From positions 124,001-188,000 of the forward strand of contig JAAOMT010000369.1 of the NCBI GenBank assembly GCA_016748015.1: DNA of 64,000 nucleotides. The letters run 5' to 3'. Made by a program: the position numbers and the translations under genes. This document shows positions 23,194 to 34,356 of this stretch, one piece after another. The notes beneath the pieces were generated by a model, which saw only the letters and a list, made by a program, of their open reading frames with translations, was not told where the DNA came from and made no database searches. Source of the stretch: Geosiphon pyriformis (taxonomy: Eukaryota; Glomeromycota; Glomeromycetes; Archaeosporales; Geosiphonaceae). Every line of letters starts with the position of its first letter. Within the stretch, counting starts at the first letter, position 1.

Positions 23194-23951
23194 TGTTACA
23201 GATGTTTATTTGGGATTTCAAGTCAAATAACAAATCCGTAACTTGGTGCTTGGTTGGTACTCAGGTGTTGATATCTGAAGGTTTTGGTTGATCTGAAGGT
23301 TTGGTTGTAGAGTTCTTTGTATAATAGACAGAAATTTAATAGTTGTTTTTAGTAGTCTCTTGGAATCACAATTCCATCAAAGTTCTTTTTTAATGTAGTG
23401 GCCAGTAATCTTCTTGATAAGTTATTCTCAAATCTATGAGTGTTCTACCTTTGTTTCACAGGTCTTTTACCAGTTCCTATGACGTTTGTATCTCAGCACT
23501 TAATCCTTAATCAATTTAGTAAAACCAAAGAAATAACAAAAAAAAATAAAAGCAAACAAAAGAAGATAAAAAAATAAATGGAAGCAATTGCAAGTTAATA
23601 TCCTGTCAATAGCCATGATTAAGAGCTATTGTTCTAGTGTGGTTAAGTATCAAATATTATTAATATAAAGTATTAATAGTGGAGAGTGGGTTAAAATAGT
23701 GAATAATTATTTATTGATATTTGTGATGTAGAAGGTTTTGAACTAATAGATTTTGCTCTTTCTACTTCTAATACTACTGCTATATATACATAATTTGGGT
23801 TCTATAAGATTACTCACATTCTTGAGCAATGTGTTATAATTTCTTAACCAATGCTCATATTGCTCCACATTGCTGAGCAATGTGCTCACGTGCTAACTAC
23901 TCACTTATTGGTCTACTATTTTCTGTATTTGTTTTCTTTTTATGAGTAATA
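23194..23951 (-). repeat. GYP2 3' LTR
   Basis: 758 bp. On the plus strand it starts TGTTACAG and ends GAGTAATA. The 5' LTR partner is interrupted by GYP3. The U3 end holds a perfect 19-bp palindrome CACATTGCTGAGCAATGTG (23866-23884) and an imperfect sister at 23815-23833. Confidence 0.85.
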
Positions 23952-23964
23952 TTATCTCCTCCAT
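23952..23964 (-). other. GYP2 polypurine tract
   Basis: On the minus strand this reads ATGGAGGAGATAA, directly before the 3' LTR and after the pol stop. Confidence 0.6.
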
Positions 23965-23967
23965 TTT

Positions 23968-26900
23968 TTAATATTAAGCTCTGTTAAAATCTTCATTTTG
24001 AATTAATTCTAATACTTCTTTTTCAAGTATTGTTTGTTCAACTCTGTTTCTCATGTCTTCTACTATTGTTTATTCTTCCTTATTGGTTAATGGTTATGGT
24101 TTCCATGTTAGAGTGTAGTAGTATTTCTGGATAGTTCCGAAATATGTTGTGTAGTCAGTACATTGTTTTAACATGTAGTGTTGAATTTGTTTTCTTTTTA
24201 ATAAATTCTTCAATTTGTTGTATTATGTCTTGGTTGAATATTCTCTTGAATTTGTCAATATACAACTCCTGAATATTCAACTTTTGACCTAGCTGATAGT
24301 AGCAATATGATATTGGAAGTCATTCTGTTCATTGCTTTCAATTTTTTTTTGTAAGCTTTTCTGTTAGTGCCATAATAGATATTTTCCCAAAAGTGTTTTT
24401 CACTTTTTCTATTAAGTTGTCTGTCCAGTTTTTATCATTCTTTGGTAGTTGCTGATATGGTGTATTCTTTGTCTTTCTTTTGGTGTTTTGATAACAAATT
24501 ATTTGGGTGTTAATAACAATTTCTATGTTTAACTGTTGTTGACTTAAGACCTGGAACAATTGTTGAGCTATAGTGTGAATGTGATCTGGTATTTCTATTT
24601 TTTCTTGGTTGCTTTTGTTGTGTATACTGTGTTTTTATATACTTTTTTGGTTGTTTAATTTGATGTGTTTGGTTCAATGACTATGATTGGTTCCAGATCT
24701 CATGAAATCTCATCTGGTTGAACTAGTATTCTTTGTACTCCTAATTGTGGAATGTTATTGGTAGGTGATGATGCTATCTGGTGATATTGTTTCAGTCAAT
24801 TACCATGTGCTGCTTTGGCTAAGATTTTGTTGTTTCATCTTAATTTATAAGCTCCATTTCCAAGAATTTCTTCTATGTGAAATGGTCTATTCCATTTGGG
24901 GTCAAATTTTCCACTCCATTGTTTTTCCGCTTTGGTACAATGTAATAGTACTTTGTCTCCAATCTTGAATTCAACTGGTTTATTTGGTAGTTGGTTATCA
25001 TGTCTTTCTTTTTGTTTCTCTTGTGACTTCTGAATGTTATTGGCTGCTCTTTGTCACTTGTTTTCTAGAGTTTCTATCAAGTTATATGTTCTTTTTAGTA
25101 ATGTTTTCTGAAAATTATCTTCAATTATTGGTTCCACTAGATAAGTATTGACTTCTATCTCAACTGGTAATGTTGCTGTTTTACTGTATACTAATTCAAA
25201 TGGTGTTGCTTGTGTAGTGTCTTGCTTCATTGTCTAATAAGCAAATAATACTGATGGTATAAACAAATCCCATTCATCCTGGTTTTTTTGACTGATCTTG
25301 GCAATTGCTTCACACATTGTTCTATTGAATCTTTCTACTAATTCATTGGTTTATGAATGGTATGGTGATAACAATAGTCTTTTGATTCCGAATCTTTGAC
25401 TTAATTCTGTCAGTGTTTTGTTCACAAAGTAAGTTCCTTAATCTGATAATAGTTCTTTTAGACATCTATGTTGACAAATCAAATCTTGATAAACAAATTC
25501 GGCAACGGATTTTGCATCTGCTTTTTAAATTGCTTTTGCTTCTGGCCATTTAGTAAGATAGTCTATGGCTACTGCAATATATCTGTTGCCTCTGCTGGTA
25601 ATTGTTAATAGTCCAACTAAGTCAATCCCAATTTGATCGAATAGTTGTCCTACTTTGATTGGTCTCAATGGTTTGCTGGGTTTTGTCCCTTCTTTTTTTT
25701 AACAAGCATCACAATTTTGAACATATTGGATGATGTCTGAATACATTGATGGCCAATAATATCTTTTTCTAGTTCTTTCCATGGTTGCTTCTTTATAAAA
25801 ATGTCCTGTTGTTGGATCTGAATATATATTGAACAATATTGTCTCTTTTTCTGGTTCTGTAATTACTCTTGTTGGCTGGTCTAAATTTCTTCTGTTTTTC
25901 TGGTAAAGTATATTTTGATGATTAATAAAATATTTTGATTGTTGTTTTATGTTTCTTTGTTCTTTTTGAGATAATTTCTCTTTGAACAATTGGGTATTTA
26001 TATAATATTGTAGTTGTTAGTATTTTTGTGTATTCATCTTTTATTATATTTTTAAGTTAAAATGTTTTTAAATTTGTCTTATTTACGACAATCTGTTAGC
26101 ATTTCCATTGTCTTTTTCCTTTTTATAATGTACTGTATAATTGAATGGTAAAAGTTCTATTTTCTATCTGACATGACAATTGTCTGCAAATTTTTGTTTC
26201 TGAATTGAAGTCAATCTCTTATGATCTGTATATATTTCAAACTTTTGGCTCAAGTATTTTTTTTATTTCATAACTGCCCAATAAATTGCTAAATGTTCCA
26301 GTACTGGTGTTCCATAGTTTTTTTTGGCTGGACTTAAGCTTCTACTAGTGTAAACTACTAGATGTTCTCTTCTATCTGGTCTTTTCTGTAATAGTACTGT
26401 TCCCAATGCTTGACCTGATACATCCGTAGTAATAATGAATAGTTTGCTGTGATCTGGATACATCAATACTAGAGCTTAAATAAGCTTTCTTCTCAGTGTG
26501 TCGAACGCCTCTTGTTGAGCTTCAGTCTATTCATACTTCACATTTTTGGTTTGTAAATGGTGAAGTAGCTGGGCTAGTTTAGAAAAGTCCTTGATAAAAC
26601 ATTGATAATAGCCTGTAAATCCCAAAAATGCCTTTAGTTTTAACAAGTTTGCTGATACTGGAAAGTTCTTTACTATTGCAATCTTATTTGGATCTGTTTT
26701 GATTCCATCTTTGCTCACTATATGTTCTAAAAACTTGAGTTCAGTTTTTCCAAAGAAATATTTGGTTGCATTTAGCTTTAGTCTGGCTTTTTTTAATCTT
26801 TTAAACACTTGTTGGAGATAATGCAGATGATCATTGAATGTTTTTAAGAACACATTGGTGTCATCCAAGTATATGACTACTGATTTCCATAGTAATCCAG

Positions 26901-29193
26901 TATAGACAATTTCCATAAACCATTGGAATGTTGCTAGAGTATTTATCAATCCGAATGGCATGACTTCAAACTCAAAATTTCCCTTTCTTGTGGTAAATGC
27001 TGTTTTTTCTTTGTTGGCTGGGTTCATGGCTACTTGTCAGTAACTACTATCTAAATCCAGTATTGAGAACCATTTATTTCCTCCAAAAGTGTCAAATAGT
27101 TTTTAGATCTTTGGAGTTGGATAGCTATCACTCTTTGTTACTCCATTCAGTTTCTGGTAGTCTACACAAAAGCAAATTTTCCTATTTTTCTTCCAGACTA
27201 GTACCACTGATAACGACCATGGATTTATTGATGACTGAATTAGCTCATTGTCAAGCATTCAGTTAATTTCTTGATGAATAATCTCATGGCTAGCTGGTGG
27301 TACTCTGTATGCTCTTTGTTTAATTGGCATTGCATCTCCAGTTTTAATTTGATGCTGGATTATGTTAGTTCTGCCAAATTTATTTTCATTGGCAAAGATG
27401 TCATTGAATTTGTTGAGTAATATCTTTAGTTGCATCTGTTAGAGTGGGTCTAGATTCCTCATGTTTATCTGTTTCAATTGTTCTGGTTAGAGCAAATAAC
27501 ATTTGCTTCATCCATAAATGGTTTGTAATGTGATGTCCACATATCCACAAAGTTATAGAAAATCTGAAATGTGGTTTGGTGGTTGATTCTCAACTTTGGT
27601 GGTTAAATATTCAATAATAGTTCTTTTTGGTATTTCAATAACACTTTCTGTTGTGTTGTAGAGGAGAATTTTGATATTTTTGGGGCTTTTGGCTGATATA
27701 TAGAGATTAGTGAGTCCAATCTCTCCTGATTTGCAAATAGTGGCTTCTGCTTCAAACAATTGAGCTTGATCCTTTACTTCTCTTTTTATAGCTAACATAT
27801 ACTGGTCATATGGCAGAATAGAAATTGTTTGACAGGTTGAGATAATTTCTTCTTTGTCAACAATTTTTTCTTCTGTCATATTAACTGGTATATTTATTCT
27901 ATTCATTGATCCAAATCTCTGTATTTCTCTAGCAGTAATCCCTAATTTTTTTTTGTTTTTCACTGATATTAGCTGAGCTACTTTCACCAGAGGTAAAAAT
28001 ATTGACTGTGCTATCTTTTCATTTGGATCTATAATATATGCTTTTTCTGAGTCATTTTGTAGCATAGTAATGATATTTCCTACATATTCTGTGTCAATTA
28101 TTCCTCCTCTGATGTTGATTCCTCTTTTTGCTAAACTACTTCTGGATGCTAATTGAACCATTGTTGTTGCTAGAATTTCCAGCACTATTTTCAGATCGAT
28201 ACAAGTGTGCAAATGAGGTTCCAATTTGATAAAATTTTTCCCCAGATATCTCAAATCAAATTCTGCATTAGTATTATGTACATGTTCAGGCATAATACTT
28301 TCATTATTATTGCTGAACCATTTCAGTTCTTGCTTTTTGGTAAGGTCAGGGAGGGTAATATATGTTTTGGAGTTTGAATCGGGGTCCAAATCATTGTTAT
28401 TTTTGTTGCCGTTTTAAGTGGAGCTAGAACCAGTGTTTTTGTCATCATCGTTGTTGGAGTTTGAATCAGAATTAAAAACTGATTCCAATTCTAATATGCA
28501 GCTGCTTATTGGTTTGTCTTCTTCTGGGATTGTGTAGATCATGCATGGTGGTAAATTGTAAATGAGATCACACTCTTTACAATACTGAAAGTCACATGGG
28601 ATTAAGTAATATTAACATAATTAAGTGTTCAACTGCTCTAAATGCTGCTCTTGTTCTTCCTTAGTGAGTGCCAAATGCTGGTAATGTTCATGGAATTCTT
28701 TTGAGTTATCTTCAATGTTGCCAAATATGTCAAAGATTTGGATGTATTTGGGTTCAGGAAGAGATAGAGGGTTGTTTTTGATTTCCAGTAGTTTGCTGGT
28801 AGTTGTGCCTTCTGCTTTCACATACACCATTCTCCAGAGTTCATGTTTGTTGTGGAGATATCCTTCCAATTGTTGCAATGCTCTTTTCTAGGTGTCATTA
28901 ATTGGTGTTCTTTTGCTTATCCAGTCATTAATTAGAATCATATACTGACACATCTCGTCACATATTTCTCCACACCCAGGAATGTCATTCCACATTCCTT
29001 TGTCAGACAAAATGGTTTCACATGCGAAACACAGTTGGTTGTCTCACTTTTCTTGTCATTTTGGTCATCCAAAACATTCTATGACACATGAGTGGCAATA
29101 GAATTTTGTTGCTATGGAGTATTCCTTGTCGTTGCCACAGCATATGCCCATTGACAACAATTTCTTGCCGCAATTGACACACTCTAATTTTGG
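23968..29193 (-). pseudogene. GYP2 pol (Cys-rich, dUTPase, RT, RNase H, integrase, extension)
   Basis: The polyprotein for reverse transcription and integration. Order from 29193 downward: multi-CXXC domain (CVNC ... CHSC ... CFAC, about 28930-29181), a helical region with EEQEQHLEQL, an acidic Asn/Asp-rich linker, dUTPase (27892-28270), beta-rich linker, RT with LDLDSSY and intact YLDD (about 26870), RNase H (TTDVSGQALG near 26430, TDHK), integrase zinc region HFYKEAT...CDAC (25699-25800), and core with LVERFNRT retaining Glu (near 25330). A GPF/Y-like module and AHGN-stop-LK follow, then a ~270-codon extension ending at 23968-23970. Down to the integrase zinc region all open blocks share one frame, broken by Trp/Gln-type stops; the extension contains at least two frame changes. 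Confidence 0.8.
27892..28270 (-). other. dUTPase domain in GYP2 pol
   Basis: This is the best preserved copy. Motif 1 NAEFDLRY, motif 2 RSSLAKRG, motif 3 GGIIDTEYVGNI, motif 4 NEKIAQ, motif 5 AREIQRFGSMNR, in the canonical order and spacing of trimeric dUTPases (dUTP to dUMP plus PPi). The motif 1 Gly to Glu, the motif 5 Gly to Arg and the terminal TG to MN changes each fit transitions. Activity today is unlikely. It is uninterrupted by stops over 278 codons of open frame (27553-28389). Confidence 0.85.
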
Positions 29194-29196
29194 TTA
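29184..29196 (-). promoter_or_regulatory. GYP2 gag-pro/pol frame junction
   Basis: On the minus strand: pol-frame TAA (29194-29196), then CCAAAAT (29187-29193), then gag-protease TAG (29184-29186). Pol continues as Pro-Lys-Leu-Glu-Cys-Val-Asn-Cys in the -1 frame. The overlap is 7 nt, exactly as in GYP1. Confidence 0.55.
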
Positions 29197-32100
29197 ATGA
29201 TAATTGGATGGTTGTGATAAAACATAAGTGTATAAACTATAAGTGCTACTGGTGAGAGTGGTTTCTTTTTTCTTCTCCTTTCCCTTTCTCTTGTCTGTTT
29301 CTTTTCACTCCCAGTTTGCTGATTTGTCTTGGTTGTTATCAGTTTCTCAGGCTTGGTCAATATTTCAGGTAAGTTTTTCCTTCTGCTTTTTTTGTTATTG
29401 TTGTCCCAGAAGAGTATTGGCGGCAACTTGTTGTGGTTTTCATCAGCCCAAGAGACTTGGTACACTTCCCAAGTAGATTTCTTTTTTTCTTTTTCAAACT
29501 CGATGAGTGGTGCTGATGGCATGGTGATGGGCTTGAAGTGGCTACACATAGCTGGTACACATGTGTATTGACTATTTTGACTAAGCTGAAGCTCTTGGGT
29601 GTTCTAATTGAGTGTTACATGGGTTTTGGGCAGCCAGTTATTGCCAATGAGTGCTTGGTACTGAGTGGCTTTCATAACTAATACCTTGATTGGTACAATA
29701 ATGCCATTGACTTCAATAGATAGAGCATCTATTTTACTAATTGGTGTCTTGGTGGCTCCATCAGTGGTAATTATCCTTGCACTGGCAGCTCGATTAATTT
29801 GGTGACCTAATTGGTTCATGAGCTGTTTTGTGATGATGCTGCCAGTTGATCTACTATCTAGGATCAGTTTGATAAACTAACCATCAATTTTGGCATCTGT
29901 GTACATTACTGTAATAGGTTTTTCCTCGAGTGTGGCTCTACTGAACAAAAAAGTTTCTGTCGGTTCCTCAATTTTGAAAGAAAATATAACTGCTAGAGAC
30001 TTATCTTCTGTGACAGTGGCTGGCAGAATATTGGTAAGCAGTTACTTCTGTTTGGGTTCCCAGTTGTTGGATGAGGCATCTTCTGGATTAACCAAAAGAC
30101 TTAAATAGTTCTGAGAACTCGGGTTTTGAGTATACCCAGTTCCTGAACTCCACTGTCATGATCCGTATGGCTGGTTGGGTAAACTGAAGATTGGTTGGTG
30201 AACAACTATTGCCAATTTCTAGTTTTGGGTGACTCTCGATCTAGGGTTTTCTGATGTCATTTAAGCTGGGTTTGATGGTGGTGTTTGAACTGTAGGTGTC
30301 TGATAAATTATTTGTGGCTGTGGTGGTTGATATATTATCAGTGGCTGCAGTTGATAAACTGGAGATTAATATACAGGTGGTTGATATATTGGCTGTTGTG
30401 TCATTGGCAAGTAAGTTGGTTGATATGTTGCTGAACTTAATTGATAACTTGGAGTTGGAAACCTGTGATCAAGGTTTTGATATTGATTTCCCAATCATTG
30501 GTTTTCTATTTTTAATTGACAATCAATTCTCAAATGTCCTTGTTTACCACAGTAGTAGCAGATATGCATTTCTTGCTACCACGGCTAATTGGATGATGAT
30601 AAAGAATGCGACTGATTTTGTGGACAATTTGTGATTCCTAAATTATTGTGTTGTTGGGGTGGCTGATAAATTGTGCGATTGTCAACTAAGTATCTCTTTA
30701 ATTATTGATTGATGGAATCACTGAATTGTTTCAATTTGGAATCCAATTCAGATGATCCATTCATCATTAGGTTAATGGCTTGGACATGATTAGCTTTGAG
30801 TTTAGCTGCTTCAAAATTTTGGGTGTTGGTAACTGCGGCTTAAAGATTTGCTGGATGCATTAGACATACACGTTGGAGGATGCTACTGCACAGGTCTCTA
30901 ATAAATTGGTTTAGGATTTGTGGTGCTGTAAAATAGTTAACCTGGATTGCTTGAATCTGGTGCAAATTTCTATGGAAGCATCCTAGGTAAGTAGTAACTG
31001 TTTCATTTTTCTCTTGTTTGATAGTGGTGAAAGTGTTTGCTAGCTGATTAATATTATTATTGTTGTTAAAGTATTGTAGGAATGCAAGCTTAAATGCAGC
31101 AAAATCTTGGAGTTTGTTAGCCAAGCTTTGATACCATGAATCAGCAGTATCTTGGAGAAAATAAAAAATGGCCTACATGGCTTTGGTGTTATTCCAGCTG
31201 TTGGCTGTGATGGCTTTCTCCACATTGTTTAGCCATACTTGGGTGTCATCTTCTTTGCTGGTGAATTTCTCAAGTTTTGCTATCAAAACATAGGCTATTG
31301 GATCGACGTTTGGTTGTTGCAGTTGTTGTTGCAGTTATTGAAGTGGCTGCTGTGGTTGTTAAGGTGGTTGAAGTAACTGCTGTTGTTGTTTGTCAATTGG
31401 TAGAGCTGGATTAATCACGATTACTAGAGGTAAGTGTTGTTGATTATTGATGTTGGGGTTTCAATCATTCTGATTGTGCTGTGTTTGAAAATTTGGAGTT
31501 TCAATTTCCAAATTTTCCAAATTTAGATTTTGCTGAGTCTGAAAATTCAGGGTTTTAATGTTCAGGTTTTCTGTGATCAGGTTCTGGTAAGTAAATTCTT
31601 GATCTTCAAATTCTTTTTCCTCTTCTTTTTGTTCTTCTTCTGAATCCATTACTTCCCAGGGACTTGTAGTTCCAAAATCTGGTTGCAGTAATAGAGATTG
31701 AAGTTCTGATGACATTGGAGATTGTGACTTAAATCCTTCAAAATATGCACCATATGGTCTTAGAAGATTTTCTTTCTTTTGTTTACTCTGAAATGGGAAT
31801 CATCCAAAGGTTGATGTCACATGTGATGTGGACGCACCTGTTGATGTAATGTTAATAACACTTCCAGGTATATAGTGGTATGATGGATTTATTGGTAATT
31901 CAACTCTGGTTTTCTTTCAAGTGAGTGGTTGTATTTGTTTTGGTGTTACTGTTGGTGTTTGTAACCTTCCTTTGTCTTTGTTTATGTAGGTGATGGGGAA
32001 TTGTTGTTGTGTGTATCTTTCAATGGTTTGGTTGATTTCCCTAATAATTGGTGCAAAACTGTAGTTTCTTGGTAAACTGGTGTGTTTAAATAATTCTGTA

Positions 32101-32294
32101 TAAAAGTTTTCTCTTCCAGCTTCAATGTTAACTGTTCCTCCTAAGCAGTCTGTGATTTTATTATTGACATAGAAATTAAAGACTGATTCTGCTGAGAAAT
32201 GATTATTGTTCAATCTTAATTGTTGGCTATACTGTTGAAACAAAAATTTGGCAAATCCTAAATGGTTTGCTCCTATGATTTCTGATTCTGCCAC
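29184..32294 (-). pseudogene. GYP2 gag-protease
   Basis: One frame with scattered stops. Domains: N-terminal gag (31917-32294, NHLGFAKFLFQQYS; begins at GTG, with no ATG near the PBS), a Gln-rich linker (31320-31400), capsid-like region (30840-31280, WLNNVEKAITAN, FTTIKQEKNETVTTYLG), CCHC knuckle (about 30525-30565, CYYCGKQGHLRIDC), a Tyr/Gln/Pro repeat tail (30290-30440), and protease near 29850 reading LILDSRS (DSG to DSR), with ALIGNNWL downstream. A basic Lys/Arg/Glu-rich C-terminus (29230-29330) precedes the TAG at 29184. The product would assemble the particle and cleave it. The Gly to Arg change should cripple the protease. Confidence 0.8.
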
Positions 32295-32337
32295 TTTTGG
32301 ATAATTGTGGTTGGTGCTGGTTTTTTGTAAGATTATA

Positions 32338-32354
32338 CCTTACAGAGAGCACCA
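32338..32354 (-). other. GYP2 primer-binding site
   Basis: On the minus strand TGGTGCTCTCTGTAAGG, two bases after the LTR end at 32357. It shares TGGTGCTC with GYP3. Confidence 0.65.
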
Positions 32355-32356
32355 AA

Positions 32357-32950
32357 TATTACAGATGTTTATTTGGAGTTTCAAGTCAAATAACAAATCT
32401 GTAACTTGGTGCTTGGTTGGTACTTGGGTGTTAATATCTAAAGGTTTTGGTTAATCTGAAGATTTGGTTGTGGAGTTCTTTGTATAATGGACAGAGATTT
32501 AATAGTTGTTTTCAGTAGTCTCCTAAAATTGCAATTCCATCGAATTTCTTTCTCAGCATGGTGGCCAGTAATCTTCTTGGTAAGCTATCCTCAAATCTAT
32601 AAGTGTTCTACCCTTGTTTTACGGGTTTTTTACCAGTCTCTATGACATCTGTATCTTAGCACTTAATCCTTAATCAATTTAGTAAAACCAAAGAAATAAC
32701 AAAAAGAAATAAAAGCAAACAAAAGAAGATAAAGAAATAAATAGAAGCAATTGCAAATTAATATTCCGTCAATAGCCATGATCAAGAGCTATTGTTCCAA
32801 TATGGTTAAATATCAATTACTATTAACATGAAGTGTTAATAGCAGAGAGTGGGTTGAGATAGTAAATAAGTATTTATTGATATTTGTGATGTGGAAGGTT
32901 TTGAACTGATAGATTCTGCTTTTTTTACTTTTAATGCTACTGTTATATAT
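32357..32950 (-). repeat. GYP2 5' LTR, inner piece (R/U5 side)
   Basis: Matches 23194-23790 of the 3' LTR. It breaks at CTGTTATATAT where GYP3 begins. The remaining U3 piece is at 40696-40894. Joined, minus one ATAT, it reads CTGTTATATATACATAAT against CTGCTATATATACATAAT in the 3' LTR. Confidence 0.85.
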
Positions 32951-33630
32951 TGTTATGGGTTAGAGTAACAAGCTAATAGATAACAAGAGAGAACAAGATT
33001 GTAGGGTGATGGAAATAATCAAAGAGAATTTAACTTCAAAGAGTGAATTAAATAAGTATGGATTCAATGTGTGAGATCAGTCTCATAAAATATCTCAGTC
33101 ACTATATTTTTTAAAGATAACCGGGGAATCTGAAGGTAGAGGAATAGTCTATACTGTCAACAAATGATCACACTTAGTATAATTTTATGCCTTACATTGA
33201 CACTCTTAGAATTCAATATCAAGTATCAGATGTGTTCTTCAGTTATATTTTATTCAATAATCTTCAAATGTTACAATTACACATTTCAGGAAAAAAGTAA
33301 AAAATAACCAACAAGTAATCTTTTATCTTTAAGATGTTCAGATACTTGAAAGTAGGGAAAGAAAAATTAGCGATAAGGGAAGAATTGAGATAAAAGTTGT
33401 TATTTTATTTATTTAATTTCCTTGATTTTTTACATGCTTTTCTACAGCTAAAAAATTCATCGCTTATATAGCTGTCAAACGTAATTAATGATCAGGTCAA
33501 TGATCAGGTCAACAGTCAGGTCATTGATCAGATCAATGATTACTTTCTAAAAATAGAATGGCTAATTTTTATGACATCATTGGCTAATACATGTAATAAT
33601 TAATAAGAAGTATAAGTTTCAACTGTAACA
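32951..33630 (-). repeat. GYP3 3' LTR
   Basis: 680 bp, plus-strand ends TGTTATGGG and AACTGTAACA. It contains about 4.5 copies of a 12-bp repeat (AATGATCAGGTC type) at 33487-33541. Against the 5' LTR the first 260 bases show 29 differences, all transitions. Confidence 0.85.
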
Positions 33631-34255
33631 TTATCCTTTCCAAAAAGATTGAGCTTCAGCAAAATCAAGCTATTCATGGGATAATCTATTTGAAGGGTTT
33701 TATCTAACTCAAAGCTAACTAGTTTGTTGAAGTTTTTTGTAGATAAGATATATAACACTTGAAGTGAAATGAGTTTTATATTTAAGAGACCAAATCTTTG
33801 TATTAGAGTTTTGGCTCTTTTAGCAATAGTTAAAACTCTTGAGACATCTAACCGTATAATGCCCAAAATTTCTGCCTGTATTTCTGAAGTTGTTTTTTTC
33901 ATGAGTTTCATATCCTCTATGATTTCACCAAGATGACCATAGAGTTTTAATTGCCTTCCATATGAAAGTTTTTGTCTATGGGTAAGATTTTTTAAAGTGT
34001 TTTTTCAATTGTGTTGGAAGGTAGAAGTATAGCTGCTGTTATACTTTTCAACAGATATTTATCTATTTTACTACCAATTCTTTCTCTTCTGGTAGTAGTT
34101 TTCTTTGGTCTAATAACAGTATGTGTTCTGTTGTTATCAGTTATGGTAGTTTGTTTTCCAATGATCAAAATAGCATTTGGATAGTTTTTGATCCAATACT
34201 CATAGAGAGTATAGAAGACATTTTGAATGTTTTGATCCAGAAAATAATTGTTCAT
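33600..34255 (-). pseudogene. GYP3 third ORF, unknown protein
   Basis: An ATG-started frame (34255, MNNYFLDQNIQNVFYTLYEY) about 100 bases after the end of pol. After one frameshift near 33970 it continues in another frame (KNLTHRQKLSYGRQLKLYGH, then LDVSRVLTIAKRAKTLIQRF) and runs through the polypurine tract into the LTR (stop at 33600). It would be about 210-220 residues, basic in the middle and helical-looking. I see no signal peptide or membrane segment, so an envelope protein is unlikely. The family is not recognised. It could be an accessory protein or a former C-terminal part of pol. Confidence 0.45.
33631..33642 (-). other. GYP3 polypurine tract
   Basis: Minus strand GGAAAGGATAA, adjoining the 3' LTR. 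Confidence 0.55.
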
Positions 34256-34356
34256 GTTGATTGAAAATACCTCTATTTTGGAAATAGTGCATTTATTTAT
34301 ACTTGATTTTTGCTAATCATTTGAGTCGGTATTACCACAACAAGCAGTCAATCAGG

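Noticed and set aside
27892-28270. Host dUTPase gene
   Set aside because: It is in frame between gag-protease and RT of GYP2, has a homologous counterpart at the same place in GYP1, and lacks its own gene boundaries.
33600-34255. Envelope gene making GYP3 an errantivirus-like element
   Set aside because: No signal peptide, transmembrane segment, glycosylation-rich ectodomain or furin-like site can be seen.
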